From: Opitutia bacterium UBA977
GTDB lineage: Bacteria; Verrucomicrobiota; Verrucomicrobiia; Opitutales; Coraliomargaritaceae
Length of the DNA: 7,219 nt
Reading direction: 5' to 3'
NCBI GenBank assembly: GCA_002292345.1
Contig: DBBT01000011.1
Span: 1-7,219 of the forward strand
Part shown: piece after piece, positions 1 to 7,219 of the stretch
Position numbering within the stretch: the first letter of the stretch is position 1
How the letters are laid out: every line of letters starts with the position of its first letter
Made by a program: the position numbers and the translations under genes
Notes under the pieces: model-generated
Database searches by the model: none
What the model saw: the letters and a program-made list of their open reading frames with translations, nothing else
Told to the model about the DNA's origin: nothing

Positions 1-318
1 GTTGAAGATAGCGCAGGCTACCATGAGTTGGACGATTTTGAACATCATATTGAGAAGTTATCTGGAAATGGGAGGAAATCAACTTCAGATCTTCAACGGT
101 ATCCTCTTGAAGGTCGCAGCGGTTACAATCGAACCTGAAGAGCCCGGCGGTGGGGCAATCGCCAGAGCCGCAAGCGGCGGGATTATGGGCCAATGCTCGG
201 CAGTGATCGAGGCAGCCCGCGGGGCATTGGCAGACGCACTTGCAGGTGGTGCAGTGAGCTCCAAAGCTAAATAGCGGTACCCACAGTCGCCGGGCATGGA
301 ATCGATGAGGACGATGCC
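1..318. other. Region downstream of the polymerase gene with no assignable gene; GC-rich patch and competing open frames
   Basis: No gene is called here. Three readings compete. (a) Plus strand from base 1 to the TGA at 136-138 gives 45 residues (ends LEGRSGYNRT) with ordinary composition, which could be the tail of a gene entering from the left. (b) Plus strand 2-274 has a run of G-first codons in 140-270 (Ala/Gly-rich, ending AVSSKAK), the codon pattern of coding DNA, but its first half is unconvincing. (c) On the minus strand, 322 down to 1 is open and has 11 Cys between 253 and 116, but no ATG, GTG or TTG start early enough to include the cluster. GC is about 67% over 141-260, against roughly 45-50% in the neighbouring genes. 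No terminator hairpin with a T-run, tRNA or recognisable RNA was found. The polymerase transcript may therefore read through. Confidence 0.5.
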
Positions 319-2805
319 TTACTTAATCTGCTTCCAATAAGCGTCAAACGCAGACCAACTCCCAGGATAGTCCTCCAGTTGATACAGTATTTCAGCACGC
401 CAATAATACACATAGGCCGGAGGCTCCGACAGCTGAAGTAAGGCATCAATCACACGTAATGCTTCTCGATATTCAGCGCGCTCAAGATAATACCTGATCA
501 GTGCAATGCCCTTTGAAAAGTCATTCGTAGACAGGAAAAACACGCGCTTTAGACTATCAATCTGACCTTGCCCCATTGCCACCTCTGGAATTCCAGGAAC
601 CGCCATTCCTTCACGAATCATATCAACTGCCTCCTCGAGCCGGGTCTGTTTAAAGCGAAGCTGCGCAAACATAAACCAAGGTGAATCCAAGGTATCTCCA
701 AACGCCTGCAAATATGCTTCGACATCATCAATTTCTCCGAACCCGATCCAATGTTTCACAATCGCCGTTCGCTGCTGGATTGTAAATTTCCCCAATGAAG
801 GATCTGAAAGCAGTTCTTGCTCGAGTTCGCGACTCAATGCTTCGCCACGTAAATACAAAATTAATCGAGCGCGAAAATCAGGATAAGCCTGCGACAGCTC
901 AATCAATCCCGCCATTAAAGCATCATTTCGATATGCCTTTCGCAATATTGCTTCAATCAATCGACTCCTAGACCCAACAGTACGATTCAAGGCGTCCCGC
1001 CATGCAGAAACTGTGCGCTTCACATCGTAAGGCAACCAGACTAGGCCCTCCTCATAAGCAATCATTTCGAGATTAGGCTCAACAAACCGCGCGCGTCGAA
1101 AATCTTGCTCCACTTCAAAACGATCGCCACCGCGCGACAGCGCGATTTGTGCACGTTGAAAATACCCGCGCCACTGCATCGGTTGCAACGCGATCACCGC
1201 ATCCACCGCCTGGCTAGCTCGATCCAAATCGTGAAGAGAACGGCTTTCAACCGCTCGTGATTCCTCAATATCCAGCGCCATGGTCGAATGTGTCGGTAAA
1301 TAAAATAGCCCGCCAATTATCCAAAGAACTCCAATAAACAACAATCCCGCACCCAAGCACCGCCAGATCACAGGTTTAAATGTGGGGCGATTTTTCAACG
1401 GATTAGGCAGCGCCAACGCGGCAAAAATAATCGCGAAATAAGCAGTCCCAGGTCGGTGTCCCGACACATCAAATAAGCCATGCACCAGAAACATAATCAC
1501 ACCGATCAACGCGATCGTTCGATACGCGCCACTGCGTCCGTTCATAGATGCACGACATTTCCTGAAATATGAAACAATCAAAATCGCCAAAAATAAAATT
1601 ACAACCAAGCCGCCTTCAGTCGCCAACCAAGTCAAGTCACTCTCTGGGTGCACCACATTGTGTTCAGTTCGTGAAAGATTTCGATACTGAGGGAATATTG
1701 TCGAAAAATTCCCAAGTCCCACTCCAGTCAACGGGGCATCTTGAATCATCTTCAAAGTATCCCTAAACATTAATACTCGGAAATCGCTCCCCCAATTCGC
1801 AGATGAAGAGATTAATTCAGTTGTACGAGTCACTGCCGTATCATGGCTAGTGATGAAGAAGCTAAAAAACAGCAGTACTATCGGGAGCCCTATTTTTAAA
1901 AAATGCGATGCAGCAGTACGCCGCAGAATAAAGATAAGCCACAGAAAGATACCACCAAAATACAACATTACTCCCGCCCGAGAGAGCCCAGATATTAATG
2001 CGAGCAAGGATAGTAATGAGGCGACTAAGCCGACAACATGAGACAACTTTTTCCCCCTCAACCCTTCCATAGAATAGCCAAATGCAAGCACTCCGCCAAT
2101 CGCAATAAAATCCACAGTCTGGTTACGATTCGGGAAAAAGCTAAACGCAGTTGAATCCTTCGCTCCAGGGTAACGCCAACCATACAAATTTCCCAAAATA
2201 ACAATAGTGGCAAACAGCGAAATCGCACAAGAGACCGCGAAATAAATCTTTCTGCGCCCTTCAACATTCACCTTCCAATTCCCCGCAGCATATAACCAAC
2301 TAAAGCCGGCAATCGCCAACAAGAATGCCTCAAAACTCATCCATGGCTGCACCGTTAAAACCGAAGGTAATTCAATCCCAAAGACATCAATCGCTGTCGT
2401 TCGCCATGCGGGCCCCTGCCAATAAGTCAACGGCACAAAAGCAACCAGCATTACACCCAGCATTCCAGCAATACCAACATCGATCCACTTACCGAGACTT
2501 CGCTGCGGGGGTTGAAGCAACAAGGCCACTCCAGGAAGAACCAATGCAAAACCCAAGGCACAAACATGATGCCCACCGCCGAGTAGGATCAAAATGCAAA
2601 CACCCATCAAAGCCCAGAGATAGGCAGCACATTCGGGCGGTCGCTGAATCGCCATCTCTCCCATCGTAATTGGGACCCTCGAAGCATGCACCGGGGCAAA
2701 AGACGACGTCGCCTTTATCGATGACGACTTGCGACGCTTACCACTCGAACTGCGAGAACTGCGATGCTTCTTGCGGCGGCGATGCTTTCTAGGTTCAGAA
2801 TCCAT
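319..2805 (-). CDS. O-antigen ligase/Wzy-type polymerase with C-terminal helical (TPR-like) repeat domain
   Basis: 828 residues, about twice the length of a plain Wzy or WaaL. Residues 1-35 are a very basic Lys/Arg/Ser tail (RKHRRRKKHRSSRSSSGKRRK). Hydrophobic segments follow at roughly 60-77, 79-97, 108-126, 156-174, 187-206, 231-244, 253-272, 276-294, 302-319, 395-413, 429-445, 452-466 and 481-501. The Wzy_C/O-antigen-ligase region is about 250-410. It contains SGLSRAG (272-278), the periplasmic loop with LMFRDTLKMIQDAPLTGVGL (345-364), and a His-Pro-Glu-Ser-Asp segment before a membrane helix (HPESDLTWLATEGG, 386-399), a typical position for the conserved His. After the last membrane segment, 515-828 is soluble and alpha-helical, with TPR-like units such as YYWRAEILYQLEDYPGSWSAF (800-820). 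It likely joins repeat units in the periplasm. Polymerase is favoured over ligase because of the kinase and export neighbours, but the two cannot be separated by sequence alone. The start is the first possible one after an in-frame TAG; AAGG directly abuts the ATG. Confidence 0.9.
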   Translation of the reverse strand: MDSEPRKHRRRKKHRSSRSSSGKRRKSSSIKATSSFAPVHASRVPITMGEMAIQRPPECAAYLWALMGVCILILLGGGHHVCALGFALVLPGVALLLQPPQRSLGKWIDVGIAGMLGVMLVAFVPLTYWQGPAWRTTAIDVFGIELPSVLTVQPWMSFEAFLLAIAGFSWLYAAGNWKVNVEGRRKIYFAVSCAISLFATIVILGNLYGWRYPGAKDSTAFSFFPNRNQTVDFIAIGGVLAFGYSMEGLRGKKLSHVVGLVASLLSLLALISGLSRAGVMLYFGGIFLWLIFILRRTAASHFLKIGLPIVLLFFSFFITSHDTAVTRTTELISSSANWGSDFRVLMFRDTLKMIQDAPLTGVGLGNFSTIFPQYRNLSRTEHNVVHPESDLTWLATEGGLVVILFLAILIVSYFRKCRASMNGRSGAYRTIALIGVIMFLVHGLFDVSGHRPGTAYFAIIFAALALPNPLKNRPTFKPVIWRCLGAGLLFIGVLWIIGGLFYLPTHSTMALDIEESRAVESRSLHDLDRASQAVDAVIALQPMQWRGYFQRAQIALSRGGDRFEVEQDFRRARFVEPNLEMIAYEEGLVWLPYDVKRTVSAWRDALNRTVGSRSRLIEAILRKAYRNDALMAGLIELSQAYPDFRARLILYLRGEALSRELEQELLSDPSLGKFTIQQRTAIVKHWIGFGEIDDVEAYLQAFGDTLDSPWFMFAQLRFKQTRLEEAVDMIREGMAVPGIPEVAMGQGQIDSLKRVFFLSTNDFSKGIALIRYYLERAEYREALRVIDALLQLSEPPAYVYYWRAEILYQLEDYPGSWSAFDAYWKQIK

Positions 2806-2848
2806 CCTTGAGGCGTCTATAAGAGAAATGTGCGACCAGTACTAGCTA

Positions 2849-5011
2849 CTAGGCAGTGGTTTGCTGAGAGAGGGATTGCTCACTATTCTTAGGGTCGGTG
2901 TAATATTCCGAATACTTATAATAATAGTAACCAGGTTGAGTCGTGTCCACGAAGTTAAGAATTAATCCGGAGATTTCGATATTACGCTCACGTAGGCGAG
3001 CCATTGCTGGCTTAATCTGACGAACCTGGGTATGCGCACAACGTATTGTAAATAACACTGCATCCACCTTAGCAGCAAAACCAGACGTATCATCTGTGGC
3101 AAGAATCGGTGCTGTATCAAAAATAACAAAGTCATACCGTTCTCTCGCTTCACTGATGAATTGATCCATATACTCACTCATCAATAATTCGGCGGGATGA
3201 TCTGGATAGCCGCCAATCGAAACAAAATCCAGATGCTTATAACTAGTCGACTGCACAGCATTGTCGAGCGTCAGGTTGCCATCTAAAATATCTGAGAATC
3301 CGTTTTCTCGATTTAACTGCATCAAGTGGTGCAAACGCCCGCGACGTAGATCCGCATCAACTAGCAAAACTTTCGAATGCGCAAATGACAACGCAACCGC
3401 CAGATTCGCTGATACAGTCGACTTTCCTTCCGATGGGATCGCGCTAGTCACAGCAAATACGCTAGGCTTCTCATGCTCATCCCCCATGAAGAAAACAGAC
3501 GTCCTCAGATTTCGACATGCTTCAGCGAACACATAACGATCATCATTCTTACGCAGAAGCACGGAATTCTCATCTCCGTCATTGCTGGCCTCAAACGGAA
3601 TCGCACCAATCAAAGGATCCTTAAATTGGGCACTTAACTCACTTGCAGTTAGAATTCGACTATCCATTGCGGCCAAAACGAAAAGTACACCAGCCGCCAA
3701 AATCAGCCCAAACAATCCGCCCATCGCAAATCGCCGAACCAATCCAACTCCAGCCGGAATCGGCTTACGCGCATTCACCAAAATCGAGACGGACTCTTGC
3801 TGTAAATTCTGATTCGTATCAATTGCCTGCAGTGAATCTTGACTGTTCACGCTTGCAGCCTTTGACCGTTCTAAACGTGACTGCAATCGCTCAAATTCTG
3901 CAATTAAGCGCCCGTTATCCAGAGCACTCTCCTCCCAAATTGCGATCTCTAAGCTCAAATTTGCTGCCGTATTGTTAAGCACTGATTGTCGCTCACGAAT
4001 GCGCGTCAAGGTCTGCTCTCGTTGAATTTCTAACTGATTCTCCGTGCGTTCGATCTGATTCTTCAGGCCAATTATTTTTGGATGCTTCGGTTGTAGATAG
4101 ATCGAAAATTCATCTAACTGGCCATGCAACACCTGTAATTGTTTTTTGCTATATTGGTATGATTGATCATCCCCATCAGAACCACCACTAGCAGCGATAG
4201 AAGTATCCTCCGCACCTTGCCATTGATCCAGTAATAAGCTCATTTTCGCAGCATCCACATTCAAAATTGAAGTTAAAACACGATTCTCTGTATTTAACTC
4301 GGCGAGCTCACGTTTCAATTCAGCCAGGTACGTGCTTGCCGCAGCACCTTGCTCTTGAATGAATACAATATTGTTACGCTGCTGAAACTCAACAATTGCG
4401 TCTTCCCCCGCATCCACTTCTGCTTCCAACACTTTCAATTGAGCAACAATCGCATCATAGGTTCGCGCCGAAGTCTTGGAGCGCATCTCTACTCGCCGAT
4501 TAATATACTCCTCCATGACTGCATCTAAATAAGCTTGAGTATATTCAGCATGAGGCGTGTATGCGGTCAGTACAAAAATCGAAGTGTCGCGTTTCACGTC
4601 CGCCTCGATAAGCAACGCACGCAATCCGTCGTTCTGATATGCCTCGGTGACCATCAATGCATCGTGCAAATCAGAATTCAACAAACGGATACGTTCGACT
4701 GCACGCGCCTGTACTTGATCGCTGAGCATTAACTCTATTTGTGTGCCGATAAAATTATCACGCTCCTCCGCATACATATCATTCTCAGGCAATGCAATGC
4801 GTCCACTAACAATCATCTGGGCAGTCGATTTGTAAAAGGGATCTGCAACGAAACTTTCGACAGCCTTATAAGTGACCCCAAGAGCAATCGCTAAAGGAAT
4901 GATCCACCAATATCGGCGCAGAACGATCTTCGCCCGATAAACGATCTGCTGAAAAAGCTCCGTGTAATCGACCGTCTTTGTATTCTGCTCATCCTGAAAT
5001 AAATCGTCCAT
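2849..5011 (-). CDS. Polysaccharide co-polymerase fused to BY-kinase (Wzc/ExoP-type tyrosine autokinase)
   Basis: 720 residues, the usual length for Wzc-type proteins. Order: cytoplasmic N-tail; membrane segment 1 about 34-51 (YWWIIPLAIALGVTYKAV) opening a Wzz domain; a periplasmic region to about 425, rich in coiled coil (about 185-250 and 290-395) and carrying the family motif LQPKHPKIIGLKNQI (306-320); a proline-containing stretch RKPIPAG (415-421); membrane segment 2 about 428-448; then the cytoplasmic kinase. Kinase motifs are intact: Walker A SAIPSEGKST 523-532 (Lys530), Walker A' VLLVDADLRR 548-557, Walker B FVIFDTAP 628-635 (Asp632), and PDHPAELL 603-610. The tail has a tyrosine cluster, YYYYKYSEYY 695-704, with seven Tyr as autophosphorylation sites. 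The oligomerisation motif usually written EAYRxxRT reads EACRNLRT (497-504), Cys replacing Tyr. Known family role: control of chain length and coupling of polymerisation to export. An in-frame TGA lies just upstream of ATG 5011, supporting this start; no Shine-Dalgarno is visible. Confidence 0.96.
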   Translation of the reverse strand: MDDLFQDEQNTKTVDYTELFQQIVYRAKIVLRRYWWIIPLAIALGVTYKAVESFVADPFYKSTAQMIVSGRIALPENDMYAEERDNFIGTQIELMLSDQVQARAVERIRLLNSDLHDALMVTEAYQNDGLRALLIEADVKRDTSIFVLTAYTPHAEYTQAYLDAVMEEYINRRVEMRSKTSARTYDAIVAQLKVLEAEVDAGEDAIVEFQQRNNIVFIQEQGAAASTYLAELKRELAELNTENRVLTSILNVDAAKMSLLLDQWQGAEDTSIAASGGSDGDDQSYQYSKKQLQVLHGQLDEFSIYLQPKHPKIIGLKNQIERTENQLEIQREQTLTRIRERQSVLNNTAANLSLEIAIWEESALDNGRLIAEFERLQSRLERSKAASVNSQDSLQAIDTNQNLQQESVSILVNARKPIPAGVGLVRRFAMGGLFGLILAAGVLFVLAAMDSRILTASELSAQFKDPLIGAIPFEASNDGDENSVLLRKNDDRYVFAEACRNLRTSVFFMGDEHEKPSVFAVTSAIPSEGKSTVSANLAVALSFAHSKVLLVDADLRRGRLHHLMQLNRENGFSDILDGNLTLDNAVQSTSYKHLDFVSIGGYPDHPAELLMSEYMDQFISEARERYDFVIFDTAPILATDDTSGFAAKVDAVLFTIRCAHTQVRQIKPAMARLRERNIEISGLILNFVDTTQPGYYYYKYSEYYTDPKNSEQSLSQQTTA

Positions 5012-5059
5012 GTATTCGAAATCTTGAAATCATCTTGGCAGACAATACGCGCTTAGCAA

Positions 5060-5986
5060 TTAGCCAGTAAAGCTGATCATCTTCTCTTCCACAATCACCA
5101 TATCACCTGGCTGAACTACTGGATCATCATCGCGATTGCCACCATCGAGTATTTTACCCACATTTATCAGTGATTCGATTTTCTCGCCTTTGCCATCTTT
5201 CGAAACGAGGCGAACTTTCGTTTTTTTGGCGAATCGGGTAAACCCATCCGCCATCAAGATTACTTGGCTGAGCGTAAATTGACTGCCCCGAATCGAATAC
5301 AGGCCTGGAGAATTTACCGCACCAAGCACGTACACTTGACTACCGGCGTGATCCGCTCGCGCAACAATAACGACATCCCCCGAAATCAAAATAGGGTCAT
5401 CAGAGAGATCACCACTAGAAAGCATCGCACCGAGATCCACTTCGACTCGTGGTTGCTCTTGCCCTGCAGATACGACACTCACCTTCGACTCATCCGCATC
5501 CAGCGTAAATCCACCACCGGCTAGAATCGCCTGACTCAGTGTTAGTGGCGAATCGGCCGGAATCAGTTGTTCCCCTTGCCGCTTCACCTCACCAATCACT
5601 TTAACGCGCCCACGGTTCCGGTCCACTTCTCGTTGCGTGATTAATACAGTCGCTCGGTGAAAGAAATCGACCTCCAACTGCTGTTTAATTTCGTAGGCTA
5701 AGCTCTTACTGGTCTTACCTTCAGCTGGAAAAGAACCAAGCAACGGCACCAGCAGTTCACCATTACCGTTCACTGCCAATAGCAACTCTTCTTCCTGCTC
5801 TTCGAGCACTTGATAAACCAATCGATCGCCGACTTGCAGCTCCCAGTCGTCATCAAGCAAGCCCATTTGAGTCGGCCCGGCCTCGACGGCAGCAGCAGAC
5901 TCCACAACCTGCACGGATTGGCCCTGCCCAATAAACGGCAAAATAATCGCACAAACGAAGGCCAGCTTGGTACTCAATTTACACAT
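5060..5986 (-). CDS. Short periplasmic polysaccharide export protein (OPX/Wza-like, Poly_export plus two SLBB domains)
   Basis: 308 residues from the ATG at 5986. Residues 1-22 look like a signal peptide: a basic MCKLSTK start, then the hydrophobic core LAFVCAIILPFIG. There is no clear lipobox with a following Cys, so it is probably not a lipoprotein. Residues about 48-118 match the Poly_export domain (ELQVGDRLVYQV, then NGNGELLVPLLGSFPAEGKT). SLBB domain 1 spans about 126-208 (VIGEVKRQGEQLIP, TLSQAILAGGGF, ISGDVVIVAR). SLBB domain 2 spans about 216-299 (YVLGAVNSPGLYSI, TLSQVILMADGFT, VQPGDMVIVEE). The chain ends nine residues after that domain, so it lacks the C-terminal amphipathic helix with which Wza crosses the outer membrane. 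It would therefore be a periplasmic ring needing a partner, plausibly the barrel encoded just upstream. Start choice is uncertain: ATG 6013 is in frame, adds nine residues and overlaps the barrel stop by 11 bases. Longer extensions up to 6094 overlap the barrel gene and look non-coding. Function is confident at family level. Confidence 0.93.
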   Translation of the reverse strand: MCKLSTKLAFVCAIILPFIGQGQSVQVVESAAAVEAGPTQMGLLDDDWELQVGDRLVYQVLEEQEEELLLAVNGNGELLVPLLGSFPAEGKTSKSLAYEIKQQLEVDFFHRATVLITQREVDRNRGRVKVIGEVKRQGEQLIPADSPLTLSQAILAGGGFTLDADESKVSVVSAGQEQPRVEVDLGAMLSSGDLSDDPILISGDVVIVARADHAGSQVYVLGAVNSPGLYSIRGSQFTLSQVILMADGFTRFAKKTKVRLVSKDGKGEKIESLINVGKILDGGNRDDDPVVQPGDMVIVEEKMISFTG

Positions 5987-5987
5987 A

Positions 5988-5992
5988 CTCCT
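5988..5992 (-). promoter_or_regulatory. Shine-Dalgarno-like AGGAG crowded against the SLBB-protein start
   Basis: On the minus strand the bases before ATG 5986 read GATAGGAGT-ATG. AGGAG is a good anti-SD match but leaves only one base before the start codon, where about 5-9 is usual. Either initiation relies on coupling to the barrel gene that stops at 6003, or the true start is elsewhere; ATG 6013 has only a weak TTTAAG upstream. Confidence 0.35.
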
Positions 5993-6002
5993 ATCGAACT
6001 TG

Positions 6003-7219
6003 CTAGAAGTCATACTTAAAGAAAATACGGAGCTGGTTTTGCTCATAACTTTGGAACTCTGCGTCCGAACTCTTATCAATATAACGATAAGCAATTTCCG
6101 CAGTTAATCGCGGCCCCAGCACCAACTCAGTCGAAAGACCATAGATCCATCGATCGAAATCGTCATTAATCAATCCTCCGGAACTATCACTCTCCTCGTA
6201 ACCGACCGTGCCATCTAAGCGGACGCGAGCAGTGACATTATACGAAGCGGTATAGCGGATCCCATCGATCTCATTATAATTAGAAGTGCTTCCCCCACTA
6301 ATCGCACGATACGATTCGAGTTGGTGATTGAATACTTCATTCGCAGTATGACGAAGGCGAACATTCCAAGTTAAATCATCTGGTTGCTCTTCGTTACCAT
6401 AAACAGTACCATCAGTCAGTCCTCCAGTATCATAATCTAGAGAATTCCATGCCACACCGGCATACAGGCTAATCAATTCGGTCACGCTCCAATCAAAGTA
6501 AGGCCCAGTCGAAAACTTAGAGCCATCATTATTAATATCCTGATCGTAATCAATCGTCGTATAAGAAGTACCAATGCCCACTGTGAAGTTTGCAGCCAAA
6601 TCGCGCTCGACATTCAACGCAGCCTTATACTCTTTACGATCAATATACTCAAACTCTTGGTCAGGGCTCCACTCATCTGTACGACTCAATTGCGCCGCAA
6701 AAACTGTCTCGTCAATAAACCACTCTGACTGAACACCTAAGACGTTTTTATAACGAGTAAATGCGACAGGATCTTGATCGGTCACATTCCCTTGGTTATC
6801 CACCGCCACAGAATCCGCTGAATCGAATGAATACTGAATCCGATCATATACCCGAAAGACCATATCGCCAACTAGCACACGATAAGACAGTTCCGTGTCC
6901 GGCGACAGCGCGATTTGATTGGAGACTTCATTCAACTCATCGTTGTCAATGTACTGCCAATATTCTGCACCGATATTCAGATCAAGGTCATTGTCCTCAT
7001 TGATTGCCCATTTTAAACCGAATGAAACCCCAGGCTTTAAAATCACATCTTCAATTGGATCATTCTGCGAAGTGTTCACATTATCGTTAAATTCGATACC
7101 GAATTTGCCAACTATATCAATCAAAACTGGCCCAAGCCGTAGATTGTAATCTTCGCGTTCGACACGTTTATCCAATAAAAACGGCGCAAAATCTGGTGTG
7201 CCATTAATTTGTGCGGACA
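6003..7219 (-). CDS. Outer-membrane beta-barrel protein of the polysaccharide export system (5' end beyond window)
   Basis: The frame stays open to the right edge, giving 404 residues without a start. The TTG at 7175 is an internal Leu codon, because coding-like sequence (SAQINGTPDFAPFLLDK) continues upstream of it. The visible start 'SAQING' resembles the stretch just after a signal-peptide cleavage site, so probably only the signal peptide is missing. About 18 amphipathic strands with alternating hydrophobic/aromatic residues can be counted by eye, separated by Asp/Asn/Gly/Ser-rich loops. The protein ends LRIFFKYDF, with the terminal Phe and alternating aromatics of a BAM-recognised outer-membrane signal. 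The nearest family by appearance and context is the BBP2/EpsL type of putative beta-barrel porin found in exopolysaccharide loci (inference, no search made). Its stop codon lies 16 bases before the SLBB protein's start, so the two are probably co-translated. Likely role: outer-membrane pore for the polymer. It could instead be an unrelated porin. The barrel call is strong; the substrate is inferred from context. Confidence 0.85.
   Translation of the reverse strand, partial: SAQINGTPDFAPFLLDKRVEREDYNLRLGPVLIDIVGKFGIEFNDNVNTSQNDPIEDVILKPGVSFGLKWAINEDNDLDLNIGAEYWQYIDNDELNEVSNQIALSPDTELSYRVLVGDMVFRVYDRIQYSFDSADSVAVDNQGNVTDQDPVAFTRYKNVLGVQSEWFIDETVFAAQLSRTDEWSPDQEFEYIDRKEYKAALNVERDLAANFTVGIGTSYTTIDYDQDINNDGSKFSTGPYFDWSVTELISLYAGVAWNSLDYDTGGLTDGTVYGNEEQPDDLTWNVRLRHTANEVFNHQLESYRAISGGSTSNYNEIDGIRYTASYNVTARVRLDGTVGYEESDSSGGLINDDFDRWIYGLSTELVLGPRLTAEIAYRYIDKSSDAEFQSYEQNQLRIFFKYDF

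Noticed and set aside
2..110. Resemblance of a plus-strand reading (YLEMGGNQLQIFNG) to the GG-x-x-x-Q segment of glycyl radical enzymes
   Set aside because: The match is a few residues only. The expected downstream sequence and the glycyl radical loop are absent, and the plus-strand frame from base 1 is the better coding candidate there.
293..318. Possible terminator hairpin after the polymerase gene (GGCAT 293-297 with ATGCC 314-318)
   Set aside because: The stem is only five base pairs with a 16-base loop and no T-run follows on either strand.
2325..2669. Plus-strand open frame of about 114 codons opposite the polymerase gene
   Set aside because: It lies antisense to hydrophobic membrane segments of a clear gene, has a low-complexity Gln/His/Pro/Arg composition and no recognisable domain.
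3261..3978. Several plus-strand open frames opposite the kinase gene
   Set aside because: They are antisense to intact kinase and coiled-coil motifs and encode no recognisable protein.
5987..6094. N-terminal extension of the SLBB protein to 6094
   Set aside because: Most of it overlaps the barrel's conserved-looking C-terminal strands in another frame, and the signal peptide begins naturally at 5986 (or at 6013).
7173..7175. TTG as the start codon of the barrel gene
   Set aside because: The same frame continues upstream to the window edge with coding-like sequence, and a mature barrel would need a signal peptide before this point.

Overview
The window shows the assembly and export part of an exopolysaccharide or capsule locus from a Gram-negative bacterium. 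All four clear genes lie on the minus strand, so they are transcribed from high to low coordinates. In that order they encode an outer-membrane beta-barrel (open at the right edge), a short periplasmic export protein with two SLBB domains (OPX/Wza type), a Wzz/Wzc-type chain-length regulator fused to a BY-tyrosine kinase, and an O-antigen-ligase/Wzy-type polymerase with a long helical-repeat tail. The junctions are 16, 48 and 43 bases, with no terminator or promoter visible between genes, so a single transcript is the simplest reading. No glycosyltransferase, flippase (Wzx) or phosphatase lies in the window; these would have to be elsewhere.

The organism is not identifiable with certainty. 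The outer-membrane barrel ending in Phe proves a diderm envelope. Moderate GC, acidic Asp/Asn-rich surface loops and weak or oddly placed Shine-Dalgarno sequences would suit an aquatic member of the Verrucomicrobiota or a relative, but that is an impression, not a demonstration.

How the parts fit: the polymerase would extend lipid-linked repeat units at the periplasmic face of the inner membrane. The co-polymerase/kinase would set chain length and couple assembly to export through cycles of tyrosine phosphorylation. The SLBB protein would form the periplasmic conduit. It ends straight after its second SLBB domain and so lacks the C-terminal helix that lets Wza cross the outer membrane. The adjacent barrel, in which about 18 beta strands can be counted by eye, is the natural candidate for the missing outer-membrane pore. 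This split pore is the most interesting feature of the window.

The left 318 bases hold no gene that can be assigned with confidence. They include a GC-rich patch (about 67% over 141-260) that is open in several frames on both strands, one of them strikingly cysteine-rich.
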